Assembly: GCA_003553945.1 (NCBI GenBank)
Contig: PWEL01000001.1
Location: 1-49,831 of the forward strand
From: Mollicutes bacterium
GTDB taxonomy: Bacteria > Bacillota_I > Bacilli_A > Izemoplasmatales > Izemoplasmataceae
Direction: 5' to 3'
Length of the DNA: 49,831 bases
This document shows, piece by piece, positions 26,644 through 34,133 of the stretch. Below the pieces are notes generated by a model. That model saw nothing but the letters and a program-made list of their open reading frames with translations, was not told where the DNA came from and did no database searches. How positions within the stretch are numbered: the stretch's first letter is position 1; every line of letters begins with the position of its first letter. A program made the translations under genes and the position numbers.

Positions 26644-26679
26644 TGTACTATACGCGCCGTGCTTTTTCTACAACACATA

Positions 26680-26709
26680 TTCACGTTTTTCAAATAAAAA
26701 TGGTATGAT
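26680..26709 (+). promoter_or_regulatory. Possible promoter of yigZ-like gene
   Basis: TTCACG (26680-26685) and TATGAT (26704-26709) are 18 bases apart, 27 bases before the ATG. Confidence 0.4.
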
Positions 26710-26735
26710 GTTCATAGCCGGAAGGAGGCGCCTCC

Positions 26736-27359
26736 ATGAAAAGCATCGTAGAAACTGTCATGACCTCGTTCGAGATCAGGAAGTCTTCGTTCATCACCTA
26801 TCTTCATCCCGTCCGCGACGAAGACGGGGTCGAAAAGCAACTCGCCGCCGTCAAAAAGGCCCACCCCGACGCTGCCCATCACTGCTATGCCTATAGAATC
26901 GGCGCACAGGCCGAGGTGCAGCGTTTCGAAGACGACGGCGAACCCTTGGGGACAGCCGGCCGTCCCATTCTCGAGGTGCTCAGAAAGAATGACATGACCC
27001 ACATCCTCTGCGTCGTCGTCCGCTATTTCGGAGGCATAAAACTCGGAGCCGGCGGTCTTGTCCGCGCCTATAAAAAGGGCGCAAGCACCGCACTCCAGAG
27101 CGCCAGGATAAGCGAGCAACGAGCACACACTCGCTATACGCTCAAGCTTTCCCATGAACTCGCCCCGAAGCTCGAAGAGTTCCTGCAGCACCGGGGCACC
27201 ATCCAACAAAGGTCCTATGAAAGCGACGGTGTGTTCATCGGCCTCTCCATCCCTTCCGAGGAAGAGGAGCGCTTTGTCGCAAAGCTCAAAGAACAATCCC
27301 AGGGGAAAGCGTCCGTGGAAAAAAAGAAAAGGCGCCTTTACTATACACCTATCAAGTGA
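26736..27359 (+). CDS. YigZ/YvyE family protein (IMPACT domain)
   Basis: This 207-residue IMPACT-family protein has the hallmark D-D-G-E-P-L-G-T-A-G-R-P-I-L-E-V-L near residue 70 and V-V-R-Y-F-G-G-I-K-L-G-A-G-G-L-V-R-A-Y near 100. A C-terminal domain of about 70 residues with an EF-G domain IV-like fold follows. The biochemical role of bacterial members is not settled; eukaryotic IMPACT regulates translation via GCN2. AAGGAGG is seven bases from the ATG. Its 3' end overlaps the convergent DUF1146 gene by 8 bases. Confidence 0.93.
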   Translation: MKSIVETVMTSFEIRKSSFITYLHPVRDEDGVEKQLAAVKKAHPDAAHHCYAYRIGAQAEVQRFEDDGEPLGTAGRPILEVLRKNDMTHILCVVVRYFGGIKLGAGGLVRAYKKGASTALQSARISEQRAHTRYTLKLSHELAPKLEEFLQHRGTIQQRSYESDGVFIGLSIPSEEEERFVAKLKEQSQGKASVEKKKRRLYYTPIK

Positions 27360-27576
27360 ACAAGCGCCTTGTGATATTAATGAGATTCATGACCGCCTGC
27401 AACACGAGAAAGCTAAGGCCGATGCTCAAAAAGATGTAGATGATCTGCATCTGCCAGACGGCGCCTTTTTGAAAATATTTCGTGATGTCAAGACGCATCA
27501 TCGCCTGGAACGTAATGCCCAGCAGAACAAAAAACAGAATCGCTTCGAACATGTCGAAAAACATCTGATCCATCAT
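27352..27576 (-). CDS. DUF1146 (YwzB-like) small membrane protein
   Basis: This 74-residue protein has two hydrophobic helices (about residues 8-25 and 43-66) around a basic loop with L-D-I-T-K-Y-F-Q-K-G-x-x-x-Q-M-Q-I-I-Y-I-F-L-S-I. That layout matches the DUF1146/YwzB family, which in many Bacillota sits near the ATP synthase operon; its function is unknown. AGGAGG is 4 bases from the ATG at 27576 and 7 from the next ATG at 27573, so either may be used. It follows the NusG-II gene by 8 bases on the same transcript. Confidence 0.7.
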   Translation of the reverse strand: MMDQMFFDMFEAILFFVLLGITFQAMMRLDITKYFQKGAVWQMQIIYIFLSIGLSFLVLQAVMNLINITRRLFT

Positions 27577-27584
27577 GATTCCTC

Positions 27585-28010
27585 CTATTGAATAATACCG
27601 TCTGTATCCTCATCGGCGGCCCGACGGATGCGAATGACGACATCGTTGGGCAGACACGTCAATGCCTTATAGGGACTGTTCGTATGCCCTTGATGCTCGC
27701 AGATATCCCGCGGGCTCGTCTGGTCGATGACATTGACACCGTGATCCTCGTAGGCGATGGTGACAGGACCCAGCGTCCCTTCCACCACATAGACTTGCTC
27801 GTCTTCATCGATTTCGATGACATAAGCCTCTTCATGCACTGTGGGCGTTCCGTCCTCAAGGTCTATGGAAAGGACCATCACCCCTTGATAGAGCACTTCC
27901 GCGCTTCCATCCTCGACCCTGCTACGCGCTTCAAGCATCTGCACAGCGAAAAAGAGGCCAAAGGAGATGGCCAGTACCAGCCCTATGAGCAAAAGGTCAT
28001 TGCGTCTCAT
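27585..28010 (-). CDS. NusG domain II-containing membrane protein (EetA-like)
   Basis: This 141-residue protein has one N-terminal membrane helix (about residues 6-25) and an extracytoplasmic beta-rich domain. The signature is C-E-H-Q-G-H followed by L-T-C-L-P-N-D-V-V-I-R-I, typical of the NusG_II (DUF1312) family. Such proteins occur beside Gx-transporter, FMN-binding and ApbE genes, including in Rnf-linked and Listeria-type extracellular electron transfer loci, where a similar protein is called EetA. The same partners lie within 3 kb here. The function of the domain is unknown; the two cysteines could be redox-active. It has a promoter at 28059-28088. Confidence 0.75.
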   Translation of the reverse strand: MRRNDLLLIGLVLAISFGLFFAVQMLEARSRVEDGSAEVLYQGVMVLSIDLEDGTPTVHEEAYVIEIDEDEQVYVVEGTLGPVTIAYEDHGVNVIDQTSPRDICEHQGHTNSPYKALTCLPNDVVIRIRRAADEDTDGIIQ

Positions 28011-28058
28011 CGCTCTCGCCTCTTTCCAGCACCGATTCCTGCAACAAGGACATCATTC

Positions 28059-28088
28059 AGTATACTCGATATCCCCCGCTTCTTGCAA
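28059..28088 (-). promoter_or_regulatory. Promoter of the NusG-II/DUF1146 unit
   Basis: TTGCAA (28083-28088) and TATACT (28059-28064) are 18 bases apart on the minus strand. It is back to back with the promoter of the FMN-binding lipoprotein gene. Confidence 0.6.
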
Positions 28089-28116
28089 CAACCATGCAAT
28101 ACACACCGCAAAACAG

Positions 28117-28145
28117 TTGACATATCCTACTAATTCCATTATACT
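28117..28145 (+). promoter_or_regulatory. Strong promoter of the FMN-binding lipoprotein gene
   Basis: A perfect TTGACA (28117-28122) and TATACT (28140-28145) are exactly 17 bases apart. The following AAGGAGG and ATG at 28186 are well placed, so this gene is likely highly expressed. Confidence 0.85.
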
Positions 28146-28185
28146 TTTTGCAGAAAAAATTAGGAAAAAATAAGGAGGCAACATC

Positions 28186-29046
28186 ATGAAAAAGTTACTG
28201 GCTCTGACAGGTGCCATTCTGCTTGTCTTCACGCTTGCAGCCTGCGGGAATGACTACGGTGATTACGCACCGGGGCTGCACCTCGGGTATACAGAAGGCA
28301 ATGAACCCGACATCGCCTATGTCTATGTAAACGCGGATGGCTACATAGAGGATGTCATCTTCGACAGCGCCTATGAAATCAACGAGGACGACGAGGACTA
28401 CGGACATCTTCAGCTCAATGCGACCAAGCGCGCGTTCGACTACGGACAAGATTACATCATGAGCGACAATGAATATCTCTGGGTCGAACAAATCGACATG
28501 CTCGCTGAAGACATCGTTGAACATCAGGGCAATCCTGAATACGACATCGAAGACGGCAAGTTCGAAGACCCGAGCGATGCAGTCGCAGGCGTCACAATCA
28601 CAGTGAGCGGTTTCATCGGAGCCCTCGAGGACGCGCTCGACCGTGCTTCACTCGGTGAAGACGAAAGTCCTGCCGATTACGATGTAGCGGATGCATCCGG
28701 CGATTACACACCGGGCATCAACTTCGGCTACTACCACACCGAGGATGACTACGACTATGCCATCGTCGCCGTCAATGAAGACGGAGGCCTGGCGCACATC
28801 AAGATCGACTCCGGCTATGAAAGCGAAGGCGACTCCATCACGAAACGTGCGCTCGACTACGGAGAAGGCTACATCATGGATGAAGACGGCTACCTCTGGG
28901 TCGAACAGGTCAATATGCTCGGTGAAGACATCGTGGACCAGCAGGAAGTTCCTGATTACGACCTCGATGACCCGAGTGACGCAATCGCGGGTGTCACTAT
29001 AACCATCAACGGCTACATTGAAGCCGTCAAGGACGCCATCGAGTAA
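28186..29046 (+). CDS. Lipoprotein with two FMN-binding-like repeats (PplA-like)
   Basis: This is a 286-residue acidic surface lipoprotein. The signal peptide ends in the lipobox L-A-A-C (Cys20). Two similar domains follow (about 27-150 and 170-286), each opening with Y-x-P-G-[LI]-[HN]-[LF]-G-Y and sharing T-K-R-A-[FL]-D-Y-G and L-W-V-E-Q. They end in D-A-V-A-G-V-T-I-T (Thr137) and D-A-I-A-G-V-T-I-T (Thr271). These ends match the flavinylation site D-x-x-[SA]-G-[AV]-T, where ApbE attaches FMN to Thr. Listeria PplA has the same two-domain lipoprotein plan and carries electrons to outside acceptors. The next gene is apbE. Covalent FMN here is inferred; the repeats use A-G-V-T and not S-G-A-T. 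Confidence 0.8.
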   Translation: MKKLLALTGAILLVFTLAACGNDYGDYAPGLHLGYTEGNEPDIAYVYVNADGYIEDVIFDSAYEINEDDEDYGHLQLNATKRAFDYGQDYIMSDNEYLWVEQIDMLAEDIVEHQGNPEYDIEDGKFEDPSDAVAGVTITVSGFIGALEDALDRASLGEDESPADYDVADASGDYTPGINFGYYHTEDDYDYAIVAVNEDGGLAHIKIDSGYESEGDSITKRALDYGEGYIMDEDGYLWVEQVNMLGEDIVDQQEVPDYDLDDPSDAIAGVTITINGYIEAVKDAIE

Positions 29047-29048
29047 TC

Positions 29049-29075
29049 AAGCACCGCTTTGGCGGTGCTTTTTTC
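29049..29075 (+). terminator. Terminator after the FMN-binding lipoprotein gene
   Basis: AAGCACCGC (29049-29057) pairs with GCGGTGCTT (29062-29070), followed by a T run. Confidence 0.88.
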
Positions 29076-29078
29076 ATA

Positions 29079-29106
29079 TTAAAACGCACCTTTAACATGA
29101 TACAAT
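29079..29106 (+). promoter_or_regulatory. Probable promoter of apbE
   Basis: TTAAAA (29079-29084) and TACAAT (29101-29106, with an extended TG two bases upstream) are 16 bases apart. Together with the terminator before it, this gives apbE its own transcript. Confidence 0.5.
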
Positions 29107-29135
29107 AAGTTCAAAGAAGAAAAGGAAGATGCGCC

Positions 29136-30428
29136 ATGAAAACCCTCTTCACGCTAGCGCTTCTCGCTTTCCTCATGGTGTCCACAGCACCCCTTGAGGC
29201 TGAAAGCGACGTCGTGAGCACAGAAAGGAAATACACATCCTACTACGACACCACCATCGATGTCACAATCTATCACGACGGTGCGGACATGGATGCTGTA
29301 TTTTCTGAATTCGAGGACGCGCTGCAGGAAATCCACCAGCTCGCCGACCAATACGAAGCGTATGAAGGCATCACAAACCTCAAGACTATCAATGATAACC
29401 CCGGTGAAGCGCACGAAGTGGACCCGCACCTTTTCGAGATGATCAGCACGGGGAAGGACTATTACGACAAGACGGACGGCTATTTCAACATCGCGCTCGG
29501 CCCCGTCATCAACATATGGCAGGATCTGCTGGATCAGTGCGTAGGAATCGAATGCACATTCGAAAGGGATGCACTTCCCGAGAGTGAGACGCTCGAAGCG
29601 GCCGACGCTTATACCGACGTAGAGGACATCTCCCTGAACGCCGATGATCTTACTGTACAGATCGAAGAGGGCATGCATCTGGACCTAGGCGGCATCGCCA
29701 AGGGGTATGGCGCCGAGGTCGCCGCGGAAGTGCTCAAGGATCGAGAAGGCATCGAAGCATTCATCCTGAATGCCGGCACCTCCAACATCGAAGTCTACGG
29801 AGAGAACCCCGAGAGGGAGAGCGGCCTCTGGCGAATCGATATCGTCGACCCTGCCTTCGAACCGGACTTCATCGGCTCCTTGTTCCGTCAGAGGGAGCAT
29901 TTCGCGACCGTCTATCTCGAAGACGGACAGCACATCGTCGGCAGCGGCAACTACGAACGCTTCTTCACCGTCGACGGCGTGCGCTATCATCATCTCATCG
30001 ACCCCTACACACTCTATCCGACAGGCGCTCTCGAAGAGGACATCTCCTTCCTGGAGAACGCGCAGCAGCAATTGCTCTGCCAAACGGAGCGCGATTACTT
30101 CCTCGGCACATGGCTCATCACGGATGATGGCTACAAAGGCGATATCCATGTCACCGCCGCCTATCTGATGGACGTCGAGAGAAGCATCGACTACGTCGAA
30201 CGCCTCGAGGAGACGGAAGGGGTCTTCTTCGGCGCTGATGAGAGAATCTTCAGGACTGAAAATTTCGACGCCGAACTGCATGATGGCTACGAATACAGCG
30301 ACCTCGGCGACCGTGCACCGTGCATACTTCCCGTCGTTGCAATCGGCGGCGGTTTCATCGTCATCGCCGGCGGCGGCGTCGCCTTCACCACAATCAAAAA
30401 CAAGCGAAAACAAATAGAGACCGCATGA
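29136..30428 (+). CDS. apbE: FAD:protein FMN transferase (ApbE), exported, with C-terminal membrane anchor
   Basis: ApbE takes FMN from FAD and links it to a Thr or Ser of extracytoplasmic flavoproteins. The 430-residue protein has a cleavable-type signal peptide (residues 1-22) and the ApbE core with L-D-L-G-G-I-A-K-G-Y-G near 185. H-L-I-D-P-Y-T-L-Y-P-T-G near 290 follows; the usual Gly after the Thr is Leu here. D-I-H-V-T near 335 could be the metal site. Unusually, it ends with a hydrophobic helix (about 399-418) and a basic tail, so it is probably anchored at both ends or held by the C-terminus. AAGGAAG precedes the ATG. The obvious substrate is the lipoprotein encoded just upstream. Confidence 0.9.
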   Translation: MKTLFTLALLAFLMVSTAPLEAESDVVSTERKYTSYYDTTIDVTIYHDGADMDAVFSEFEDALQEIHQLADQYEAYEGITNLKTINDNPGEAHEVDPHLFEMISTGKDYYDKTDGYFNIALGPVINIWQDLLDQCVGIECTFERDALPESETLEAADAYTDVEDISLNADDLTVQIEEGMHLDLGGIAKGYGAEVAAEVLKDREGIEAFILNAGTSNIEVYGENPERESGLWRIDIVDPAFEPDFIGSLFRQREHFATVYLEDGQHIVGSGNYERFFTVDGVRYHHLIDPYTLYPTGALEEDISFLENAQQQLLCQTERDYFLGTWLITDDGYKGDIHVTAAYLMDVERSIDYVERLEETEGVFFGADERIFRTENFDAELHDGYEYSDLGDRAPCILPVVAIGGGFIVIAGGGVAFTTIKNKRKQIETA

Positions 30429-30477
30429 ACCTGTCTGTCTCCTGCCTGAAGGTCTCCTGATCGCCCTTCAATAATGA

Positions 30478-30514
30478 AAACGCCCTTGCCGGAGAAAATC
30501 CGTCAAGGGCTTTC
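30478..30514. terminator. Bidirectional terminator between apbE and the Gx transporter gene
   Basis: GCCCTTGCCGGA (30482-30493) pairs with TCCGTCAAGGGC (30499-30510) with one mismatch, and short T runs follow on both strands. Confidence 0.75.
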
Positions 30515-31022
30515 AATATCTGAGTATCGGCATCTTCTCACGCATCAGCCTGATGAGACGGCGGGCGACCAACCCGGTGAATATACCGGTCGGAACGCTC
30601 ATCAGCAAAAAGATCGGCAATGTGAAGATGATCTCCTCGGTTTCAAGCAAAAACATGGCCATCATGATCTGTCCTACGGCATGGCCGATAGCGCCCATGA
30701 CACTGACGCTTACAATGGTGAACCGCTCCATACGGCTGAAAAGCCACATCAGGAAGAAGGCCAGGAACCCGCCGGAGAGGCTCAGTGCGAAAGCGATCAC
30801 CCCGGCATAAAGCAGACTGACAAGCGCGATGCGCAGGATAAGCACCGCAAATGCGTCTCTCGTGCCATACACATAAAGCACGATAAGGACGACGATATTC
30901 GCAAGCCCCAGCCTGAGCATCGGCAGATTGGTGAAACCGCCGAGCGCCACGCGCTCGACGATATTGAGCACGATGCTCATCGCCAGCAATATAGCGAGAA
31001 ATGTCAATCTGCGCGTTTTCAT
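30513..31022 (-). CDS. Gx transporter family / heptaprenyl diphosphate synthase component I-like membrane protein (EetB-like)
   Basis: This 169-residue membrane protein has about five helices and the family pattern N-L-P-M-L-R-L-G-L-A-N-I-V near residue 35 and V-M-G-A-I-G-H-A-V-G-Q-I near 110. The family is often annotated as HepS subunit I but resembles an ECF-type substrate-binding membrane protein. In Listeria a member (EetB) is needed for extracellular electron transfer and has been linked to flavin export. Here it converges on apbE. The start at 31022 has only a weak GGTGATGG site. The substrate is unknown. Confidence 0.8.
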   Translation of the reverse strand: MKTRRLTFLAILLAMSIVLNIVERVALGGFTNLPMLRLGLANIVVLIVLYVYGTRDAFAVLILRIALVSLLYAGVIAFALSLSGGFLAFFLMWLFSRMERFTIVSVSVMGAIGHAVGQIMMAMFLLETEEIIFTLPIFLLMSVPTGIFTGLVARRLIRLMREKMPILRY

Positions 31023-31037
31023 ACCATCACCGGACGT

Positions 31038-31066
31038 AGTCTACCACAGCTGCGCATGCGATACAA
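31038..31066 (-). promoter_or_regulatory. Promoter of the Gx transporter gene
   Basis: TTGTAT (31061-31066) and TAGACT (31038-31043) are 17 bases apart on the minus strand, 16 bases from the start codon. Confidence 0.55.
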
Positions 31067-31107
31067 TTCATATATACTGAATATGTGGGAACCTGCAAAA
31101 CCTCGGC

Positions 31108-31986
31108 CTAATTCGGTCTCTTCGCCTTGTCGAGGTCGAAATAGGCGATGCCGACAGTCCCCACGCCCGTGTGCGCTCCGATGACCGGCGTGATCGGTGC
31201 CGCATAAGCCGGGACATCCTCATAATGTTCGTCTATGCGACTCTTCACATACTCGAAGCCTTCCTTGTTGTCGCTGGTGTTGTAGGTGATGACGATATTG
31301 TCGAGGGACTCCAGGTCGGCGAGGACGTGTTCGACCATCTTTGTGAGCGCCTTCTGCTGTGTCCGCACCTTCTCGAACGGGACTATCTTGCCATCATCGT
31401 TCACCTCGAGGATCGGCTTGATCTTGAACACGCGCCCCAGGAAGCCGCTCGCACCCGAGAGGCGTCCGTTCTTGACGAGCAGACGGAGATTGTCGACCAT
31501 GAAATACTGCTTTCGCGCAAGCGCGAGGCGTTCAAGATAAGGCACGATGGTCTTTGCGGTTTTGCCCTCTTCGATGAGCTTGAGTGCTTCAATGGAGAGG
31601 AATCCTTCACTGATGGCGGCGTTCTTCGTGTCGACGAGATGGATTTCCAGATCGCCTTCATAGGACTTCTTGGCCATCTCGGCGGTCTGCAGGGTGCCGG
31701 AAAGCTCTGAAGAGATCGTGTTGAAGATGACTTCCTCGTATCCCTGTTTCTCGATCTCCTCGAAGGTCTCGAGCATCTCTCCGAGCGAGGGCATGGAGGA
31801 GGTGGGCACAAGCGATGTGTCGGACTTGATGGTCTCGTAGAATGTGTCGGCGTTGAGGTCGACGAAATCGTTGTAGCTCTTGTCGTCGAGAATAATCTTG
31901 CAGCGTACGATGAAGAGATTGTCATAGGAAATGTCGAGATAATCCAGACAACCGGTGCTGACTGCGATGACAGCGGTTTTCTTCAT
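31108..31986 (-). CDS. DegV family lipid-binding protein (DegV-1)
   Basis: DegV/FakB proteins bind a fatty acid so that FakA can phosphorylate it. This 292-residue copy has N-T-I-S-S-E-L-S-G-T, L-V-K-N-G-R-L-S-G-A-S-G-F, I-K-P-I-L and the end block G-A-H-T-G-V-G-T-V-G-I. The P-T-S-S-M-P-S loop holds the Thr-Ser used for the fatty-acid head group. The usual opening T-D-S-x-x-D is replaced by V-S-T-G-C-L-D-Y. The ATG overlaps the stop of the HAAS gene (ATGA), with AAGGGG upstream. It is last in a degV-marR-padR-HAAS-degV operon. FakA is not in the window. Confidence 0.93.
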   Translation of the reverse strand: MKKTAVIAVSTGCLDYLDISYDNLFIVRCKIILDDKSYNDFVDLNADTFYETIKSDTSLVPTSSMPSLGEMLETFEEIEKQGYEEVIFNTISSELSGTLQTAEMAKKSYEGDLEIHLVDTKNAAISEGFLSIEALKLIEEGKTAKTIVPYLERLALARKQYFMVDNLRLLVKNGRLSGASGFLGRVFKIKPILEVNDDGKIVPFEKVRTQQKALTKMVEHVLADLESLDNIVITYNTSDNKEGFEYVKSRIDEHYEDVPAYAAPITPVIGAHTGVGTVGIAYFDLDKAKRPN

Positions 31987-32423
31987 GATAGATCCCCTTT
32001 TCTATTTAAAAATTTATATAAGAGCGATAATGGCCAGAAGAGAACGCCCAGCGCAAGGACGGGAGACCAGGGAAGCGAGAGGTACTCCGTGTCCCTTAGG
32101 AGCACGAAATTGATGAACAGCAGGATGACGATGATCAAAAGCGTGCCGAGGGATGCGAACAAGAACGAGTTTTTGTAGTGAGCAAGCGTCTTGCGGCGCT
32201 TGTGCCGTCTCTTCTCCCGCTCGATGTGCGGTGCATAATAATCATTTGCATCACCGAACTCTGCGATTGTCTTATCGACAGCCTCGCTTTCGCTGTAGCC
32301 TTCCTCTTGCAAATCCTCGACCTTCTCCTCGAGCATCTCGATCAGCTGATCGACGCTTACATCCTTCGGGGCATGGTGCTTGAACGCTCTCTTCACAAAT
32401 GTCTCGATATTCCGGTTCTTCAT
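31983..32423 (-). CDS. HAAS/DUF1700-type regulator-associated membrane protein
   Basis: This 146-residue protein has an N-terminal helical domain (about residues 20-70) with V-D-Q-L-I-E-M-L-E-E-K, E-G-Y-S-E-S-E-A-V-D-K-T-I-A-E-F-G-D. This is the pattern of the HAAS or permease-prefix domain found beside PadR regulators. A basic stretch (K-R-R-H-K-R-R-K) and two membrane helices (about 86-107 and 116-137) follow. HAAS proteins are thought to transmit a membrane signal to the partner PadR repressor. It overlaps padR upstream and degV-1 downstream by ATGA junctions, so all three are translationally coupled. Confidence 0.75.
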   Translation of the reverse strand: MKNRNIETFVKRAFKHHAPKDVSVDQLIEMLEEKVEDLQEEGYSESEAVDKTIAEFGDANDYYAPHIEREKRRHKRRKTLAHYKNSFLFASLGTLLIIVILLFINFVLLRDTEYLSLPWSPVLALGVLFWPLSLLYKFLNRKGDLS

Positions 32424-32758
32424 GACTCACCCTCCAAAAAAAACGCCATGATATCCTTGAGTGCCTGCCACTCTTCCTTCTTCTCCTGCAGATAAGCCTT
32501 CCCCAGCGGTGTGATGCGGTAATACCTGCGCTTGCCGCCATGACTTCTCTCTCCGATGTAGGAAATGATCATTTCCTTCTTTTCCAGTCGCTGAATTATG
32601 GAATAAAGCGTCGCCTCTTTCATCGTGAAGGTGTGGTCCGTGCGCTCACGAATCTCGCGTGCTATCTCATAACCGTAACGGTCCTTCTCGATGATCAATT
32701 TCAGAATCACGCTTTCAAGATGTCCTCTGAGAACGTCGGAGGTTATAGTCACGCGCAT
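32420..32758 (-). CDS. PadR family transcriptional regulator
   Basis: This winged-helix repressor of about 112 residues has the PadR pattern: L-R-G-H-L-E-S-V-I-L-K-L-I, G-Y-E-I-A-R-E-I-R-E-R, the Y-S-I-I-Q-R-L-E-K-K wing region and G-G-K-R-R-Y-Y-R-I-T-P-L-G. PadR proteins of this short type usually repress their own operon and a membrane partner. GGAGGG directly abuts the ATG at 32758 but is six bases from the GTG at 32752, so the GTG is likely the real start. The frame upstream to 32803 overlaps marR and is rejected. The HAAS gene overlaps its stop. Confidence 0.92.
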   Translation of the reverse strand: MRVTITSDVLRGHLESVILKLIIEKDRYGYEIAREIRERTDHTFTMKEATLYSIIQRLEKKEMIISYIGERSHGGKRRYYRITPLGKAYLQEKKEEWQALKDIMAFFLEGES

Positions 32759-32765
32759 CCCTCCG

Positions 32766-33230
32766 TCAGTACTTTTCCTTGAAATAAGCGACCAGGCGTT
32801 CAAGCGATTCTATAAGCAGGGTGTTGTCTTCAAGCTTAAGATCTTCAAGCGTGGCCTCGATCATCTCCTCGTGGAAATCATCATGCACAGCGAGGACCTC
32901 CTCCGCTTTTTCCGTAAGGCGCAGGAACACCTTGCGCTTGTCACCCGGGCGGCGGTGCCGTTCGCAATAACCCTTCTCGACAAGGCGGTTGATCGAGGTC
33001 GTAAGTGTCCCCACGGTCACACGGAGGCGTCTCGCCACATTCGACATGGTCGCCTCCTCGCTCTTCTTGATCGCTTCAAGCACGTGCACTTCATTCATCG
33101 AGAGATTCACGCCCTGCTCGCGAAGATGCTGCTGCTCGATGCTCAGGATGTGGTTGAACACATCGACGAGCAGCTCGTTGATCACCTCTTTAGGCGAGGA
33201 GCCTTTGCGGTTCGGGGATTTTTCCGACAT
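32766..33230 (-). CDS. MarR family transcriptional regulator (FabT-like context)
   Basis: This 154-residue winged-helix regulator has the MarR order: L-S-M-N-E-V-H-V-L-E-A-I, the recognition helix V-A-R-R-L-R-V-T-V-G-T-L-T-T-S-I-N-R-L, and the wing E-K-G-Y-C-E-R-H-R-R-P-G-D-K-R-K-V-F-L-R-L-T. The T-V-G-T-L-T-T-x-I-x-x-L helix is like that of FabT, the fatty acid synthesis repressor. Flanking degV genes and an upstream TTTGA-N3-TCAAA palindrome support a fatty-acid link, but the ligand is unproven. AGGAGG is eight bases from the ATG. It follows degV-2 by 33 bases. Confidence 0.92.
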   Translation of the reverse strand: MSEKSPNRKGSSPKEVINELLVDVFNHILSIEQQHLREQGVNLSMNEVHVLEAIKKSEEATMSNVARRLRVTVGTLTTSINRLVEKGYCERHRRPGDKRKVFLRLTEKAEEVLAVHDDFHEEMIEATLEDLKLEDNTLLIESLERLVAYFKEKY

Positions 33231-33263
33231 AGTCCATGCCTCCTATAGCAATGTCACGGGACA

Positions 33264-34118
33264 CTATTCCTTGATGATCCAGCCGATGGCCAGCGCGCCG
33301 GGCCCGGCATGCGCCCCGACAACCGGCGTGAGCGGATAGTCCTCGATAGTCCCCAGCTCCGGGCGCACCTCTAAAATCCGGTTTTTCACATCGTCTAGTG
33401 CATCGAAGGCGTTGGCGTGCACCAAAAACACCTCCAGATTCTCTTCCGTTCTTTCTTTGAGAAACTTCTCCACAATCCGGTTGATGGCCTTTTTACGCGT
33501 GCGGATCTTCTCGATGGGCTCCACGCGGCCTTCCCTTGTAAGATGCAGCATGGGCTTGATCTTGAGAAAGGACCCCATCAATCCGCTCGCCCCCGATAGA
33601 CGCCCGTTCTTGACGAGGAACTTCAATGTGTCGACCGACACAAGAAGGCCTTGATTCTCCCGTATATGCGAGAGCTTGTCAATGATCTCGGGCACGGATT
33701 TCCCCTGAGTGGCCATCTCGGCCGCTGTGAGAATCATATACGCCTCCCCGTAGGCGACCGACTTGGAATCGAAGACATGCACGTTCACGTCATCGATCAT
33801 ATTGCCGGCGATGCGCGCCCCTTCATAGGTGCCGCTCAATTTGGAAGAGATCGTCACCACGATGATGTCCGTATAGCCATCCGCCTTGAGCATTTCATAC
33901 GTCTCGAGGATGACGCCGGTCGCCGTCTGCGCCGTTGTGGGGTGAAGTTCGGGGTTCTCCTTGAGACTTTGATAGAAATCCTCGGCTTTGATATCGATAA
34001 AGTCCGTATACTCCTCATCGCCGAAAATGAGTGTCGAACGGATAACCCTGATGTCGTAGTCGTGATCGATGTAGTCGATGCCTGAATTGCCGCATACTAC
34101 CAAACCTGTTTTAGCCAT
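33264..34118 (-). CDS. DegV family lipid-binding protein (DegV-2)
   Basis: This 284-residue DegV/FakB-type protein is first in the five-gene operon. It has V-T-I-S-S-K-L-S-G-T-Y-E-G, L-V-K-N-G-R-L-S-G-A-S-G-L, I-K-P-M-L and G-A-H-A-G-P-G-A-L-A-I-G. In place of the usual T-S-Q-P-S loop it has P-T-T-A-Q-T-A-T-G, and the N-terminus reads V-V-C-G-N-S-G-I-D-Y-I-D-H-D-Y-D-I, shared in part with DegV-3. It may bind a different acyl chain. The ATG at 34118 has GGAGG five bases upstream; the frame to 34187 would cover the promoter and is rejected. Confidence 0.93.
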   Translation of the reverse strand: MAKTGLVVCGNSGIDYIDHDYDIRVIRSTLIFGDEEYTDFIDIKAEDFYQSLKENPELHPTTAQTATGVILETYEMLKADGYTDIIVVTISSKLSGTYEGARIAGNMIDDVNVHVFDSKSVAYGEAYMILTAAEMATQGKSVPEIIDKLSHIRENQGLLVSVDTLKFLVKNGRLSGASGLMGSFLKIKPMLHLTREGRVEPIEKIRTRKKAINRIVEKFLKERTEENLEVFLVHANAFDALDDVKNRILEVRPELGTIEDYPLTPVVGAHAGPGALAIGWIIKE

Positions 34119-34133
34119 GATGACCTCCATTTG

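Noticed and set aside
28186-29046. Two-domain lipoprotein as a recent internal DNA repeat
   Set aside because: The protein halves are similar but the DNA has diverged; it is an old domain duplication, not a repeat element.
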